From Otatea glauca (taxonomy: Eukaryota > Streptophyta > Magnoliopsida > Poales > Poaceae), in the NCBI GenBank assembly GCA_036346275.1, contig CM070715.1, positions 75,193,667 through 75,257,666 on the forward strand: DNA of 64,000 bases, read 5' to 3'. Position 1 is the first letter of the stretch, and each line of letters starts with the position of its first letter. Position numbers and translations under genes: made by a program. A model generated the notes under the pieces. That model did no database searches. It saw only the letters and a program-made list of their open reading frames with translations, and was not told where the DNA came from. Of the stretch, positions 33,318 to 45,425 are shown in pieces.

Positions 33318-36300
33318 AGAGTTTTTTGTACATCGACAATCAATCCAAATGAATGTAGTACTCCATGGTACTATGGAAGTGTGGATAGCTTGTTTGATAA
33401 CTGACCTAACAAGGATGGGTTGCGGTCTTGCGGAAATGACCGTAGAGATATAGTGGACAAAAATCGCTTTAGCACAAGGCCAACCTTGGAAAGCAGCGGG
33501 GAGTATTATCATATATGGAATCTCCCCCGAGCGTATACTCCGACCCATTTCAACACTATTTTCAAAAATTTTCACAAAAACAAAACTATACTTGACATTA
33601 TTTTCCCAAGTCGCTCATGACCGCGAGCACGACAATTTAGTTATATTTTAATCTCTACAGTAAATGTACACTTTACCCACATGACACATTGTAGTAATCA
33701 TGTCAACCATGACTCCTCATACTCATCGTACCCAATTTGCTAGACTGTGATGAAACCATTCGACTAGCTAAAGCTTAGCCTTGCACCAGCGACAGTGATG
33801 TTATACCCTTGCCATAGTCCGAAGATCCTGAACCACGATGGTGCCCCATCAGGAACTCTCCCCGTGGCAAGGCATGCACCATTGTATTGGAAATGCTTTG
33901 GGCCCCAACACCTCGGTGAGGGAAGCACCTACGAGAAAAATACCGTTACGGTGTGCCCTTACTACTTTGGCCTACCAGAATGCAAGGTTAAATTTCAACT
34001 AATATAGTGAGTATAGGCTATCCCATACTAGCACATGTGGTTGCACCAAGTTACTTAGGTGATAGCGTCAAGTTCGGTCCTTAACTGATCCGGGCGAGAA
34101 TCTCCCCCTAACTATGTGTGAGGTCCTTTTCACGACCTAAGTTTAAGTAATAACTCGCCCGCGTCTAAACCATAAGTTTTGAGTTGGATTTTTACCAAAT
34201 TATACGGAAACCATACCTCGGTTCCGTACATTTAAACAAAGTTGCTCAAGCTAATTTGAAATGTATCCCATCATTTAGAAGACGTTCTAGTGTCATGTCT
34301 AAGCATGTATATAAGATAATTTGCAGGTATTACCCAAGTGACATTAAGTATTATCTACCATAACTAGGTTACAATGACAGGTAATCAAATGACAAGGTAA
34401 GGAAATGCATACAATTGGATTAACTACCATCACCCACGATATAGCAAGTTTAAAACATACTCGCATGCATATAGTTTGATCAAACAACATAACTTTGTAA
34501 ATATGGGATCAAAATGGTCACAGGAGGGTGCTTGCCTAGTTGCTCTTCGTCGCGGTCGTAATCGAGATCGTAGTCGGGGTCGTTATCAACTGACTCCGAG
34601 ACGTCATCGTCTACGCATTTAAACAACAAGATCGACAACAAAAGCAAATAACAACATATCAAATAGGGCAAAAAGAAATCAGATGCAAATACCAAATTAA
34701 AACTTACCAAGAAGAACAAGGTGATTTTGAGTTCTTGAATTATCTCTTGTATAACGATTTCATTAGTACTTAGCTTAAGTGAGGCCCTTTGCATGAATGT
34801 GTTACTTTCTTCTGTCGATTTCAAGAAGCTATAGCCGAGCACATAAATATGGTTGTTTATGAATTCAAGACGCTAAATTTACATATTTTAGTATCTATAA
34901 TTTTGAATTCAAGATGCAAAAAATATTTGGTTTAATAGAAGCAAGTCATTAGTTAGTGTCACGCATGAATAGTGCTTAGCCTTAAGTGTCTTTGTATAAA
35001 AACAATCTCTACAAGTTGGGTCTATAATTCTAAGTTATTGGCTGCTACTACATGGTTATATGATGATTCTTGCGTTACAGGTACTTTGGTTAAAGGCTTT
35101 TAATCTCAACTATTCATACAACGTGGCTCCGGCAACCTTATCATTTAGGGTATTCGTGTTAATGGAATTTATATGCTAAACAAGTTGTAAATAATATATT
35201 TTTCAATATTTTAGTTTTCCATATACAAAAGTGTGTTTCTATACTGTTTTTCTCAAAATTTGTGTTTAGACGAGTTGTTTTACGAACCGCCGAAAAGGCT
35301 TAAGTGTTTTGCACAACTATTGATCGTTTAGGGTGTTTGCTTTGACAGGATTCAGATGCAAAGCATATTTTAACTAAGATATTTTTCTAGATTCTGGTAG
35401 CACTTATATCAAAGGGTGTTTCTGGTCTATTTCTCCATAATTTTTCCTTTAAACATGATATTTTATAGGCGGCCAAAAAGCCTTAAGTGATCATGGAGTT
35501 TACGCGATTGCAGTTCAGTTTTCTTTTTAAGCTTGCAACTGCAACTTGTAGGATATTCTAACCATTTCTCAGGAATTTGTAGGGAATGTCCCTAAGAGTG
35601 TTTTAAAGTTGATTCCGTGATATTTCGCATTTATTCGAGATGTTTCACACATGTGATTACTAAGGCCTTATATGAACTTAACTCGAAGTTGCTCAAACAG
35701 GGATTATTTTAGCATAGTCAGCAAGGGCATCACTTTTTAAGGTCATAGGATTTGGTTTCATCGAATTTGAAGTTCAATTTATGTAGTTATGACTATTTGA
35801 ACCATTTAAGTATTGGAAATCCGATTAATGAGTATTTGACTCTTACTATGGAATATATGAAACCAGGTATCTTCATGACCGGCCCAGCATCGCCTGAGGA
35901 GAAGGCAGGCCCAAGTAGAAGGCCCAAAGGATAAAACCCGCACCAAGCCTTGCTGCCGTATGGAAGGAGGCACATCCTATAGACAGTTGAATACGTATTT
36001 AGATATAAAAGATACGGTTGTAATCCAAGTCGTCAATAGGGTAGATAAAGATGTAAACTCTATCCTGTAACTGACTAGAATCCCGTAACCGATCGGAATC
36101 CTTTAGGCCAATCAGGACTCTGTAAGCCGCCCCACCCTCGCTATATAAGGGAGAGGGCGGGCAACAACATAGATATCGAGCAATCGAGCTATAGAACACA
36201 CCACATATCGCCCATAGCACATTGCGCTTTGAGCAACCTTAGATCCAAGAGATCTACATAATCTCAACACACAGGATTAGGGTATTACCTCCACCGTCGA

Positions 36301-37827
36301 GGGCCTGAACCTGTCTAAACCCTTGTCTTGTGTGACCTTCGAGTTTGAGATCTAACGCCTGCCCCATAAATTTATTGCCTACTACAAAAGTCGACACTTA
36401 CAATGGTAAAACTTAAATATTTTTGTATATTTAGGATCCTTGCGACCCCAGGATTGTATCTAAACTGGTTTTATCCAAATTTGAATTCATTTGATTCATA
36501 TTTTAACCATTTGATTTTGCATGCAAAAGAGGCTTCCCACATTCTCTTTTTGATTCAATTTGCCTGCATGTCTCTACCACTGTGCTGGATGCCTTCTTAT
36601 GACAAGGCTGCAAGCAAAAATATTCATGCTTTACTTACTCTTACCCTAGAGCTTCCCTCGGACCGCATTGGAGTTTGACAGTAGCGACGCTAGATTTGGA
36701 TGATCCCATGGGAATGGCTATTGGAGGTGATGAGGAAGCACCGCAGGGCCTCGGCCAAGCTGGAGAGGAGTGCTGTGGGGAGAGCAAAATGCTACGGTCT
36801 CCCTGGTGCGGCTGGCGAAGCTGGTGCTACCACCGAGTGCAGCTGCTGGGGAAAGAAGATGAAGGTCGCAATGACCCAATGGTCGGATCTGCGAGCAAAG
36901 CACAGGGCGAACTTAGGACACCGAATGGCAGCCATGTGTGAGCGGAAAGAGATAAGAGAGCTCACCCAAGGTTCTGTCTCGCGGAAGAGTGGCTCGCTGC
37001 TTTGTTCCAGCTCCGGCGAGATTTCAACAGAGAGAATGAAATGCAGTGAGCAAGGTGGACAAGAGGTTTGCTACTGATCTTTATGGCAGAGTGAAGACAG
37101 TAGGTGGCTTCAGAATGGGGACCGACGGAGAGGACACCACTGGGTAGCTGCAGCAGTGTGGCGCCTGTTTTCTGCGCGAGCTCACGCATGGCTGGCTTCT
37201 GCGTGGGATGGGGCAGAGAGGAGGAGGAGTGGGAAGGAGAGGAGGAGATGGCTGGTGAGGCTGGGTGGTGACCCCTCGAGCTAGTGGAGCCCAATATCAA
37301 TGTCTGCGTTGTGACAATTCATCGAGCTGGTTGCTAACTATTGTAGCTGCGAAATTCCAGGACAGCGTTTGGTGATGGTTTGGAGTGGCTCAACAATGTT
37401 TCTAACTTGCTCGAATTTTTTTTGAGAAAAAACATGGAAGTAACCCACTGAATATAGTTTTCATTTTATTTGGTTTCATCTTATTCCCTATTATGGTTTA
37501 TGAACAGTAATTCTCCAAAATTTAACTAGTTTCAAACTATTTTTGAATTTTAAAGCCATTTAAATGATGTGCAAAAATTATGGAAAAACTACATTTATTC
37601 ATCTTTTGTGCTCTTGTATTTTACAAAATTATTTGCTATAGTATGTTATTTGGGGTTTTCATGAGTTTCTTTAATGTGCTTGGTTTGACCTTTAAAAGAC
37701 ATTATTCTAATAATGAAATTTGGGAATGAAGACAAAATGCCAGAAATAAACCCAAATGAGAATTCCAACATGCAATAGGGACCATAACATGCCACTTTAT
37801 TTATTCGATCAGTATTGGGATGTTACA
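33318..37827 (-). repeat. Old LTR of the TGTAACATCCC superfamily, interrupted
   Basis: The right boundary reads GGGATGTTACA (TGTAACATCCC on the minus strand, 37827). 33610-34550 follows the order of the complete LTR at 39831-42754: a CATGACCGCGAGCACG block, TTTACCCACA, CTATCCCATAC then TGGTTGCACCAA, CGGTCCTTAA, CGCCCGCGTCTAAACCATA, and TGGGATCAAAATGGTCACAG then GAGGGTGCTTGCC. A gypsy solo LTR is inserted at about 35877-36396, and the MULE has inserted just to the left. Strongly diverged; no gag or pol. Confidence 0.6.
35877..36396 (+). repeat. Ty3/gypsy solo LTR, about 520 bp
   Basis: It carries a plus-strand TATA box (CTATATAAGGGAG, 36141). The U5-like text AGGATTAGGGTATTACCTCC, then CTGAACCTGTCTAAACC and TGTGTGACCTTCGAGTTTGA, is typical of grass gypsy LTRs. 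Ends TGACCGGCC and GTCGACA were chosen as TG...CA. The adjacent five bases (CTTCA / CTTAC) do not match, so the ends or the duplication may be slightly off. Confidence 0.7.
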
Positions 37828-38125
37828 AATTTATTGTTAGAATGAGTATATTAGAGACTTATGATGTCTCTAGATGCTATTTCATGGATCAATATGCTCA
37901 AAGATCGGAATTTCATCGAATTTAGGGTTTGGCACCCGTGCGACTGGTGCTACCAGCCTTTGGAGCGGTAGCACCACCCATGCCCGGTGCTACCAGCCTA
38001 GCATGGTCAGTAGTACCGGGATTGCACCCTTTTTTGCACATACTTATCACATTTTCATTGAATTCTATCTTTAGGGCAAATATTCCTTGTTCTCACTCCT
38101 TCTACACCTTGTTTATCTAGAAATC

Positions 38126-39231
38126 ATGCCGAAGGACAAATCCTCGCTCAAACCTTGCGGCGGAGGGACTCTTCACAAGTCAACTAGGAACATGGGTGTT
38201 CCTACTTCTCAGGACAGCGACAACGAAGATTCTCAGACTATGGCCACAAAGGATTTGGAAATAAGGAAGAAAGTGCAAGAATAGGCAGGCGAAGCTCTCG
38301 TGCGAATAAAGGAAAACAAGTCGCTTCTAAGTCTAGTAGTGAGGAAGAAGAGAAAGCAAGTGCCGGCATGGATGTGGATGGTGGGAGTGACAGTGGCAGT
38401 GAAGAGTTAGAAGAGCAGGAAATTTCGATGGCTTTGACCCATCAGTGGATTTAAGAGAAATTAAAGGGGAGAAGTATTACTCTCTAAGGCAAGCAAACCA
38501 GTATCTCTTGCCTCGCAGTGGAACAGTGGACAGATTCAGAATTATGTTCCAGCAGAAAGTCTACCATGAGATCTATTTAAACAAAGAATTTGCATATCAC
38601 AAGTGGGTCAGCTGGGAATATATTCAGAAGGTGCCTTTGTTTTGTCGGAGTGCCTGAGCTCTTCCAAGGAGTTGGACTTGCGGACTTCGTGAGTCGAAGG
38701 TGTGATTATATGGATGACAAGATACGTCAATTTTATGCCATCCTCCATGTGCCTGACTCATACGACTCCATCACCTGGATGATGGACGCAGCGGTCTACA
38801 TAGCATCCAAGAAGGATATTGAGCACGCTTGGGGCATCTTCCACAGCTGATATCCTAGAGTCCACAACGATCGAGTTCTTGGGCTCTCTAGGCAACTTGG
38901 GTTTTATGACCCCAATGCGAGCATCAGGAGCTCAGGTAAAATGGCCAATCTCCTTCCCACTACCAGTTTGATAAATAGGATCATTAGGGTTACCGTTCAT
39001 CCAAAGAGCGATAATTTTGATGAAATTAGAGGCTATGCATGGAACTTAATGAACAAGATTTTGCATAAGCAAAAGTTTAACGTAGTGGACTTCATGGTTA
39101 GAGAGCTTGCCTCTTTTGCCTATGACCACGGCAAGAGGATCTACTTCGCCCCTTACATAATGATGATCATTAAGAGGGTGACTGGGTACAAAGGCGGGTG
39201 TGGTAGCTCTCAGAAGGGTTACTATAAATAA
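38126..39231 (+). pseudogene. Transposon-associated ORF, frameshifted
   Basis: The reading passes through three frames: MPKDKSSLKPCGGGTLHKST; then RRSSRANKGKQVASKSSSEE with an acidic Ser/Glu-rich stretch (38290-38450); then DLREIKGEKYYSLRQANQYL, GLADFVSRRCDYMDDKIRQF, YAILHVPDSYDSITWMMDAA, YAWNLMNKILHKQKFNVVDF, MVRELASFAYDHGKRIYFAP. The FYA.LHV...ITWM pattern resembles the plant putative-transposon-protein family found in non-autonomous LTR elements; the match is from memory of the pattern and only moderate. An LTR end 230 bp downstream in the same sense supports a retroelement origin. At least two frameshifts and one stop (38860). Confidence 0.5.
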
Positions 39232-39284
39232 TTTATTTCCGTTACAGTTTATTTATTTTCTAGTCTAAATCATGAGTGGTGTAT

Positions 39285-39463
39285 TCATGTAAGGTTGACC
39301 CTAAGGTCGTTCAACATGTTATATTTAAATAGATGAAGTCTTATTTATGTTTCCATTATGTATGATTGTGAGATTCATCTATGTTGAGACTTTGTGCACT
39401 AGTGTGATCCTGGACTAGTGCAGAATACACAAGGGTCCAGATTTGCATATTCGGGCCCCGACA
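39285..39463 (+). repeat. LTR end, TGTCGGGACC family, opposite orientation
   Basis: 39285-39463 is the inverse of the beginning of the 15370 and 16296 copies (AAGGTCGTTCAACATGT, GTGATCCTGGACTAGTGCAG, ATTCGGGCCCCGACA at the end). With the ORF upstream in the same sense, it would be the 3' LTR end of a plus-strand non-autonomous element. Confidence 0.65.
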
Positions 39464-39825
39464 CTGTTCTACTTATGCTTGCTATTATTGTTTTTTTCAC
39501 GCTATTATTGGCTATTTTTAGCATCAAGGCTTTTGCAATTTGTACTGTTGTAGTTTCAGTAAGCATTCTTGAGTATTGATTGTCTTAAATATATCTTAGT
39601 CCAATTGATTAGGTTTTATAAACTGTCAACTATTAAATCTATTTTTAAAGGTAAGATTGTCACAAATTAGTCTAATATCTTGTCCCTAGTGGCGAAGAGG
39701 CCTTTCTAAGGCAGCCTGACATATGAAAACACCTTAAAATCAACTTGATCTTGATTACCATGCATATGCTTAATTACCTGATTATGAGTATATTTATTTT
39801 GATAATGTTGAGTATCATATATAAA
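39464..39825. other. No recognisable gene; left flank of the TR-GAG insertion
   Basis: AT-rich. By position it may be intron of the FDM-like gene whose exon fragment follows the element at 50138. Confidence 0.35.
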
Positions 39826-39830
39826 ATGGA

Positions 39831-42754
39831 TGTAACGACCCCCATTTTTACAAACTTGCAAAAATGGAAATCTAATGTGCATTTCCGTACTAGTCCCATG
39901 ATCAGTAGCTAGTACGCACATACACCAATTGGAATCACAACCATACAACAAATATTAATTAAGCGGAAGCTATTACATAAAGAAAACTCTTACAAATCAG
40001 AGATAAAGCAGCATAAGAAGCAAAGTCTTGTAGTGTGCCCATCCAACACCCGCAGGCAACCGACAAGGCATAATCCCTAGAAAGATTCGACGAAGAAAAA
40101 CCCGCAACTGCGATTTAAAAGGAACCTTCGAAGCTCGGCAACTTAACCACCTAAAAACCACATATAAGCAAGGGTGAGTACATACGTACTCCGCAAGACT
40201 TGAGCAAAGCCTATAATATATGCAGGCCATTTCAAAGGAGGCTACTACAGTTAAATTTGCATAAAGCAGAATTGACATTGTAAAACAAGTTATTTGCAAA
40301 CGGAATTTATAAAAGCATAATTGACTGATATGAAATAAGTAAAGCATAAGTAATACTCACAACCCATCGCGAGCATCGAATAATCCAGAAATGGAATCCA
40401 ACAATGTCGATCCTTTGACATGAAAACAAAAGCTGCTAAACAAGTTCCAAACCAAAACCCAATTTTTGGAAATACAAAAGCATTCTAACATTGGAATGAC
40501 TTCACCAAGTGTCCATAACCGTGGACACGGCTAATCGATTAGATTTACACTCTGCAGAGGTGTACAGCTTTACCCACAAGGAATGATCAACCTCTTTTGC
40601 CAGATCAGTTAACACACTTCCTTTGGTGTGTCGGCAAGGAGATCATCGGAGCCGTTACATTATCTAGATGTGGCTTTGAACCAGCCCGGACGTTTGACCT
40701 CGCCATGAAAGCGTAAACACTCACCCAAGACGTGGATCCTTTCACATTACACCCAACACCACGTTTCATTCACGGCAAAGGCGTACACCGTTGCATTGGT
40801 AAGTAAACCCCTACAGACAGACCAACCGAATGCTCGTGCATAACTCCCGCCTTCCTTAGATGCAAAGCCACACCTAAATAACTTAATAGGCTAAGACTGT
40901 CCCATACCAGCCCTCGTGGTTGTACGAAATTCTTGGATCTATAGCGCCCCATTGCTCGGTCCTTAATCCGACACGGCGATACTCCACCCTACACTACGTG
41001 CAAATCCTCGCACCTCCGGCTATTGCCAATAATCGCCCGCATCAAAACCATAGTTTTATTTTGGGTTTTTAATCAACATACCCATAACCAACAGCTTTAT
41101 TTCCAACATTTTTCATTTCTTAAGAAACAAGTTTTGATCTGATCATCATTCTCAGTTGTTCTAAAAGCATGGCTAAGCATGGATAAAAGTAATCGTATAT
41201 ACCCAGGGCGACATTAAGTAATTGTCTAAGCTTAATCTATGGTTATCAAGGTTCACATATTGATACTTATCAAGGAAGTTTCATGAGACAAAAGGTATAA
41301 CTACCAGTACCACAAAATAGCAATTTACAAAAAGTAAACGTATGCATAAAACATTTTAATAAACAATGCAAATTAAATTCTGGGATCAAGATGGTCAAAG
41401 GAGGGTGCTTGCCTTGCTCATATATCGCTTATTTACTTAAGACGCGATCGCAGATTTACGGAGGCAACGGCGGCTTCAGAGAAAAAGAAGGCTTCGGCTT
41501 AAAAGAGGTTCAGAGAAGTGGTGGAGGGTCTCAATGGCGACGCATTGGTAGTATTTATAAGCGGTGCAACCGGCCTCACAGGGTTTGAACGACCGATCAA
41601 AGTCACTACCGCTCGGTCTTGGCACAAGACAACGATGGAACAGTGAGGTACTTGGCGTGAACTCAGCTCGGCTCAGACGACGACGCTGGCCAAGGTATGG
41701 CATGGAAAGCCATGCGTGCGCAAGAGGATTGGGCGAGGAGCGGCATGGGCAGCACAGGGCGGCGAGGGCTCAGAGAGCGCGAGCTCATTCGACGGCAGAG
41801 AGGAAAGGAGGGAAGGAGTGAAGCTAGCGATCGACAGCGGGTCCAGGACCACCAGGCAGAGGCTGAGCCCTTTTCCCGTTGTCGCGGCGACGAATGGTTA
41901 CAGCACAGTGGACGGCCCACGCGGCGGTGAAGGAAAATGAGACGAAGAGATAACATTGGCGGGACAGCTCCATGTGAGCATTAAAACTGCTATCAAATCG
42001 TGGTCAATTTTTCTCAAACTTTTTGACTAGTTTCTACTGGTAGTTTTTAACCTTCAGTAAAAACTTTAGATTAAAATACCGCATGGTTAAATTATAAAAA
42101 TTCTGACACTGTAGGTTTGTACAGGATTTGAATTTCGGTTTTGTATTTATTTAAAGGTTCAAACATTATTATTAATTTTTGAAACTTTTACAAGGAGTTA
42201 TAAATAGGTCAAGGATGTCGCTGTAAAATGTTCAACTCAAAATATTGGGTAGTTATTTTATAGAAATTCTGACATGAGAATTTCCAGTTTTTGATGGTCT
42301 CTGATTCTGAATTATTAGAGGGCTCTGCTTACATGATAAAATCCTGATATTTTTACCAGGTGTAAAAACTACACTGAGGGTTCTTTGGTAATTTTTCCAG
42401 CTCCAAATAAGTTTCTGATATTTTACAAAAATTCTGACTTGTACTATTTCTAGTCAAAAGTGGTGACATTAATTTTATTTACCCATTTTTCTGTGCATAA
42501 AATTTTACTTCTTGATTTTACTGACTTACCAGATTGGTTAGGGTTCTATGATAATTTTTTTCCAAAATTTATCTTTTACCATTTTACCTTTTCACCATTA
42601 TCCATTTCTTAATTCCATTTCTTTAACTTTTCATTCAATACAAAAATCCAAAGAATTCCAAATAAATTCCAATCATGTCAAAAAAAATCATAAATAAATA
42701 TATTCAAATTCAAAATATGAATTTTCATATTATTGCATTTTTCGGGATGTTACA
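39831..42754 (-). repeat. 3' LTR of the TR-GAG element, 2924 bp
   Basis: Long LTR with a TATA box on the minus strand (CTTATAAATACT, about 41550-41561). Its AT-rich end (42000-42754) is almost identical to the other LTR; the GC-rich middle (40700-41950) differs by many small indels. Confidence 0.95.
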
Positions 42755-42755
42755 A

Positions 42756-42767
42756 ATCTACCCTCTT
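42756..42767 (-). promoter_or_regulatory. Polypurine tract of the TR-GAG element
   Basis: Minus-strand AAGAGGGTAGAT directly precedes the TGTAACATCCC start of the 3' LTR. Confidence 0.7.
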
Positions 42768-43840
42768 ACGTAAATCTCGCCCCTAGATTTGCAAGGACTA
42801 AGTGGGTTTAGGAAATCCTTTCTTGGATGTGGTCTTGTTGTTTCCTCGTCTTCTTATTTCCAATGTAGTTGCTTTGCAAAACATCGTTCTTGCGATTCCA
42901 AAGCGATGTGACTAGAATGCAGAAGATTTCTATTTGGGTTTAGAAGGAATGAGGAATATTACTAAATATCTTTTTGATTGCATAACTAGGATTGTTAATA
43001 ATGATAATCTAATTTAAAGAGTGACACGTGATATGTTTAGAACATTTGAGGGAAAGAATTAATGTTTGTTACTTGATTCATTTGGGAAGAATTTAAATAT
43101 TATCATCAAGAAATGATATTTGAATATAATGGTTGATCGCGCGATTTAACAACAGATTGTGAAATTAGATGAGAATGAATGTTATTCTAGGTTGTCTTTA
43201 GATTGCAAACAAAGTATGATAAGTCAAGAATTTAGGTTGAGGTAAGAGGATCATAAAATGATCCTGACGATTTAACTTACTTGATCATCTTGATAGACAA
43301 AGGGTTTTGATTTTCTTTGTACTTGGCAATTATGAAAGAATATAATGTACAAAGTCAAAAGGTTGATTGTAGGAATTGTATATATATAAAGGACGTTTCG
43401 ATATTACATTAAGTATCGGTGTAATTACATAAGGAAGATCTTTACATAAGCCCGACATCGAGGCGTGGGTCGTTCTAGGTATTTGATGCTTCCTAGGTCT
43501 TGATATAACTTGAAATCACTTATGTCATCCTTGACGAGATGAAGAACCTTTTCGGTAGATTTTGGTGAAGTGATGAGATTCTTCTCGATCGACATAAACG
43601 GCGTTGTCCATCTTATTCGAAACAATAGAAGGATTACTCACTGATGTTATAAAATAGATAGAGGATTGATTAGGCAATGGTTAAAAATGAAAATTGAAAG
43701 TTTGACACTTGACATCTTATCGGCTATTTGGAAAGATTAAGATAATATATATTTTGATGAGAGTTCAGTTAAATTTATAAGGCAATATTCCGCTTATCGA
43801 AATATTACTTTAAGATTAGACATAATGTTTTCAATTTAAT
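42768..43840. other. TR-GAG interior downstream of the ORF
   Basis: AT-rich. A 66-codon minus-strand ORF (43625-43425) ends SIKYLERPTPRCRAYVKIFL; I do not recognise it. It could be an extra exon but has no visible domain. Confidence 0.4.
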
Positions 43841-45037
43841 CTAAATTCTGACAGAAACTATATTTGTATAAGATGTACCTGGCATTGTGTTAGGTATGCC
43901 ATGATTGATGTCTTGAGTTGGAGCGAATGTAGGGATAGGGGATTGCTGGCCTTGAGAACGAGGTTGATTTCTTTTCTTCCTTGGGCACTTGTTAGCATAA
44001 TGTCCAAGCTCACGACAGTAAAAGCATGTAACATTAGTTGCCTGGTTTTGGACTCCAGATGGTTGTTCACTTATGTTGTTGGAGGAATGAACAAATGATG
44101 GTTGAAGTTCAGGATGGAATTGAGCAGAATTCCTCCTGGGGCAAGCGTCTTCATTCAAGCGCCTCTTCTTGAACTGATTCTTCGAGTAAACTGATTCAGA
44201 TTTTATTCCTCCTACTCTTGGAGTTATAATCTTAACTGATGTAACTTCTGGTATGACCATGGTTGCAGAAAATATTTGTTCTTCTTGCGGGCATCGCTTA
44301 GCTAGATGGCCCTTCTTGTGACAGTTGAAGCACTCACGCTTCTCTTGTGGCGTCTTGGTGGTTATGATTGGATTCTCAATACTATCTTCCTTTTTAATCT
44401 CAGCTTGCGGACATTCCCTTGCCCAATGACCTTCTTCACCACACAAGAAACATGCTGATGGCGATGGCCATTTATTACTTCCTGGATGAAGGCGATCAAA
44501 GTCTATGTGTTGCTTCTTTAACTCCTTAGGTAATATTTTCTGTGTAGCTAGTTTTTCCCTTCTGATTGCCAAATCTTGAGCAACTAAGGCCCGGAATTTC
44601 TCTCGCTGATGCTGAATTGTATTGGCAACTATCGGACCTAGGGGACATTGAGCTGGGCAATGGTCATGACCTTCACAAAGGTAACAAGTGATATTGCTCA
44701 TGGGACATTTTCCAGGAGAATGATTTCCTTCACAGCTGGAGCAATTTATTGCATGCTCATCAGCAGTGTGTCCTATTTCTCCACATCGAATGCAAGCACG
44801 ATCTTCAGATTGGTTGGGTTGGCAACACTTCAAGGAGCATCGCTTAAGTATCGAGTGAGATGTAGGAGTAGGTTGTTGCTCTAAACCATTTCCTTTTTCG
44901 GCAAGGATTGATCCAAGGTTGGAATTGTTCTGCGCTAGATATTGGGAATTTGGTTGGACTAAGGTAGGATTATCCGTTGATGGCTGAAAGCTTAACATGG
45001 CTTCACTTTCCAAGATTTTACTGAGGAATCTTGTCAC
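43841..45037 (-). CDS. Gag-like protein with six CCHC-type zinc knuckles
   Basis: A single open frame of 398 residues, the only coding capacity of the element. Zinc-knuckle-like motifs lie at residues 82-95 (CIRCGEIGHTADEH, fourth ligand His), 99-111 (C-x2-C-x3-H-x4-C), 118-131, 196-209 (CFLCGEEGHWAREC), 236-249 (CFNCHKKGHLAKRC) and 338-351 (CFYCRELGHYANKC). The last four are canonical C-x2-C-x4-H-x4-C. Between knuckles 3 and 4 is a charged helical stretch (QREKFRALVAQDLAIRREKL). Likely role: binding element RNA during packaging. Most plant GAG proteins have one or two knuckles; six looks more like cellular CNBP/HEXBP-type RNA-binding proteins. No capsid domain is recognisable. A good acceptor (ATTGTTGCAG) just upstream of the ATG suggests an upstream non-coding exon. 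Confidence 0.85.
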   Translation of the reverse strand: MTRFLSKILESEAMLSFQPSTDNPTLVQPNSQYLAQNNSNLGSILAEKGNGLEQQPTPTSHSILKRCSLKCCQPNQSEDRACIRCGEIGHTADEHAINCSSCEGNHSPGKCPMSNITCYLCEGHDHCPAQCPLGPIVANTIQHQREKFRALVAQDLAIRREKLATQKILPKELKKQHIDFDRLHPGSNKWPSPSACFLCGEEGHWARECPQAEIKKEDSIENPIITTKTPQEKRECFNCHKKGHLAKRCPQEEQIFSATMVIPEVTSVKIITPRVGGIKSESVYSKNQFKKRRLNEDACPRRNSAQFHPELQPSFVHSSNNISEQPSGVQNQATNVTCFYCRELGHYANKCPRKKRNQPRSQGQQSPIPTFAPTQDINHGIPNTMPGTSYTNIVSVRI

Positions 45038-45047
45038 AGGTATCCTG

Positions 45048-45370
45048 CAACAATGATTGTTAGGAAAAGTTATTTAGATGGAATTCTGCTGGCTTTCACA
45101 AAGTGAATGAGGAGTGCTAGCAATTTACACCGAGAATCTTTAGCAAAATAAGCTAACTTAAGGTGAGGTACACAGTATGTTAAAATGTTTGAGACGACTG
45201 AAAGAATACATCTCAACTAGAGTTATTTGGGAAGAGCCGAAAGTCGATTACAAAGGCTGAAAAACTCATTACTTTTTGCGGATGCATTAATGGATTGTGC
45301 TTGCAGCATCCTGCAACGATATTTATTAGGACCAGGTTACTTAGATGCAATCTTGTTGGGTTACAAGGCA
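45048..45370 (-). repeat. Duplicated segment with two candidate splice acceptors
   Basis: Plus-strand 45051-45102 and 45309-45358 are related (ATCCTGCAACRAT, TTATTAGGA / GTTAGGA, TTAGATG, TTCTGCTGG / TCTTGTTGG). On the minus strand each gives a pyrimidine tract followed by TTGCAG/GAT, the first directly before the zinc-knuckle ORF. Confidence 0.55.
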
Positions 45371-45425
45371 ACTTTTCGTCCCTTAAAATATTATTTTGAG
45401 AATAGCCTATATATGGGTTTGGCAA

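Noticed and set aside
36675..37300. ORFs of 88-125 codons on both strands
   Set aside because: They lie in the leader-like part of an old LTR and have no domain; probably chance frames in a GC-rich patch.
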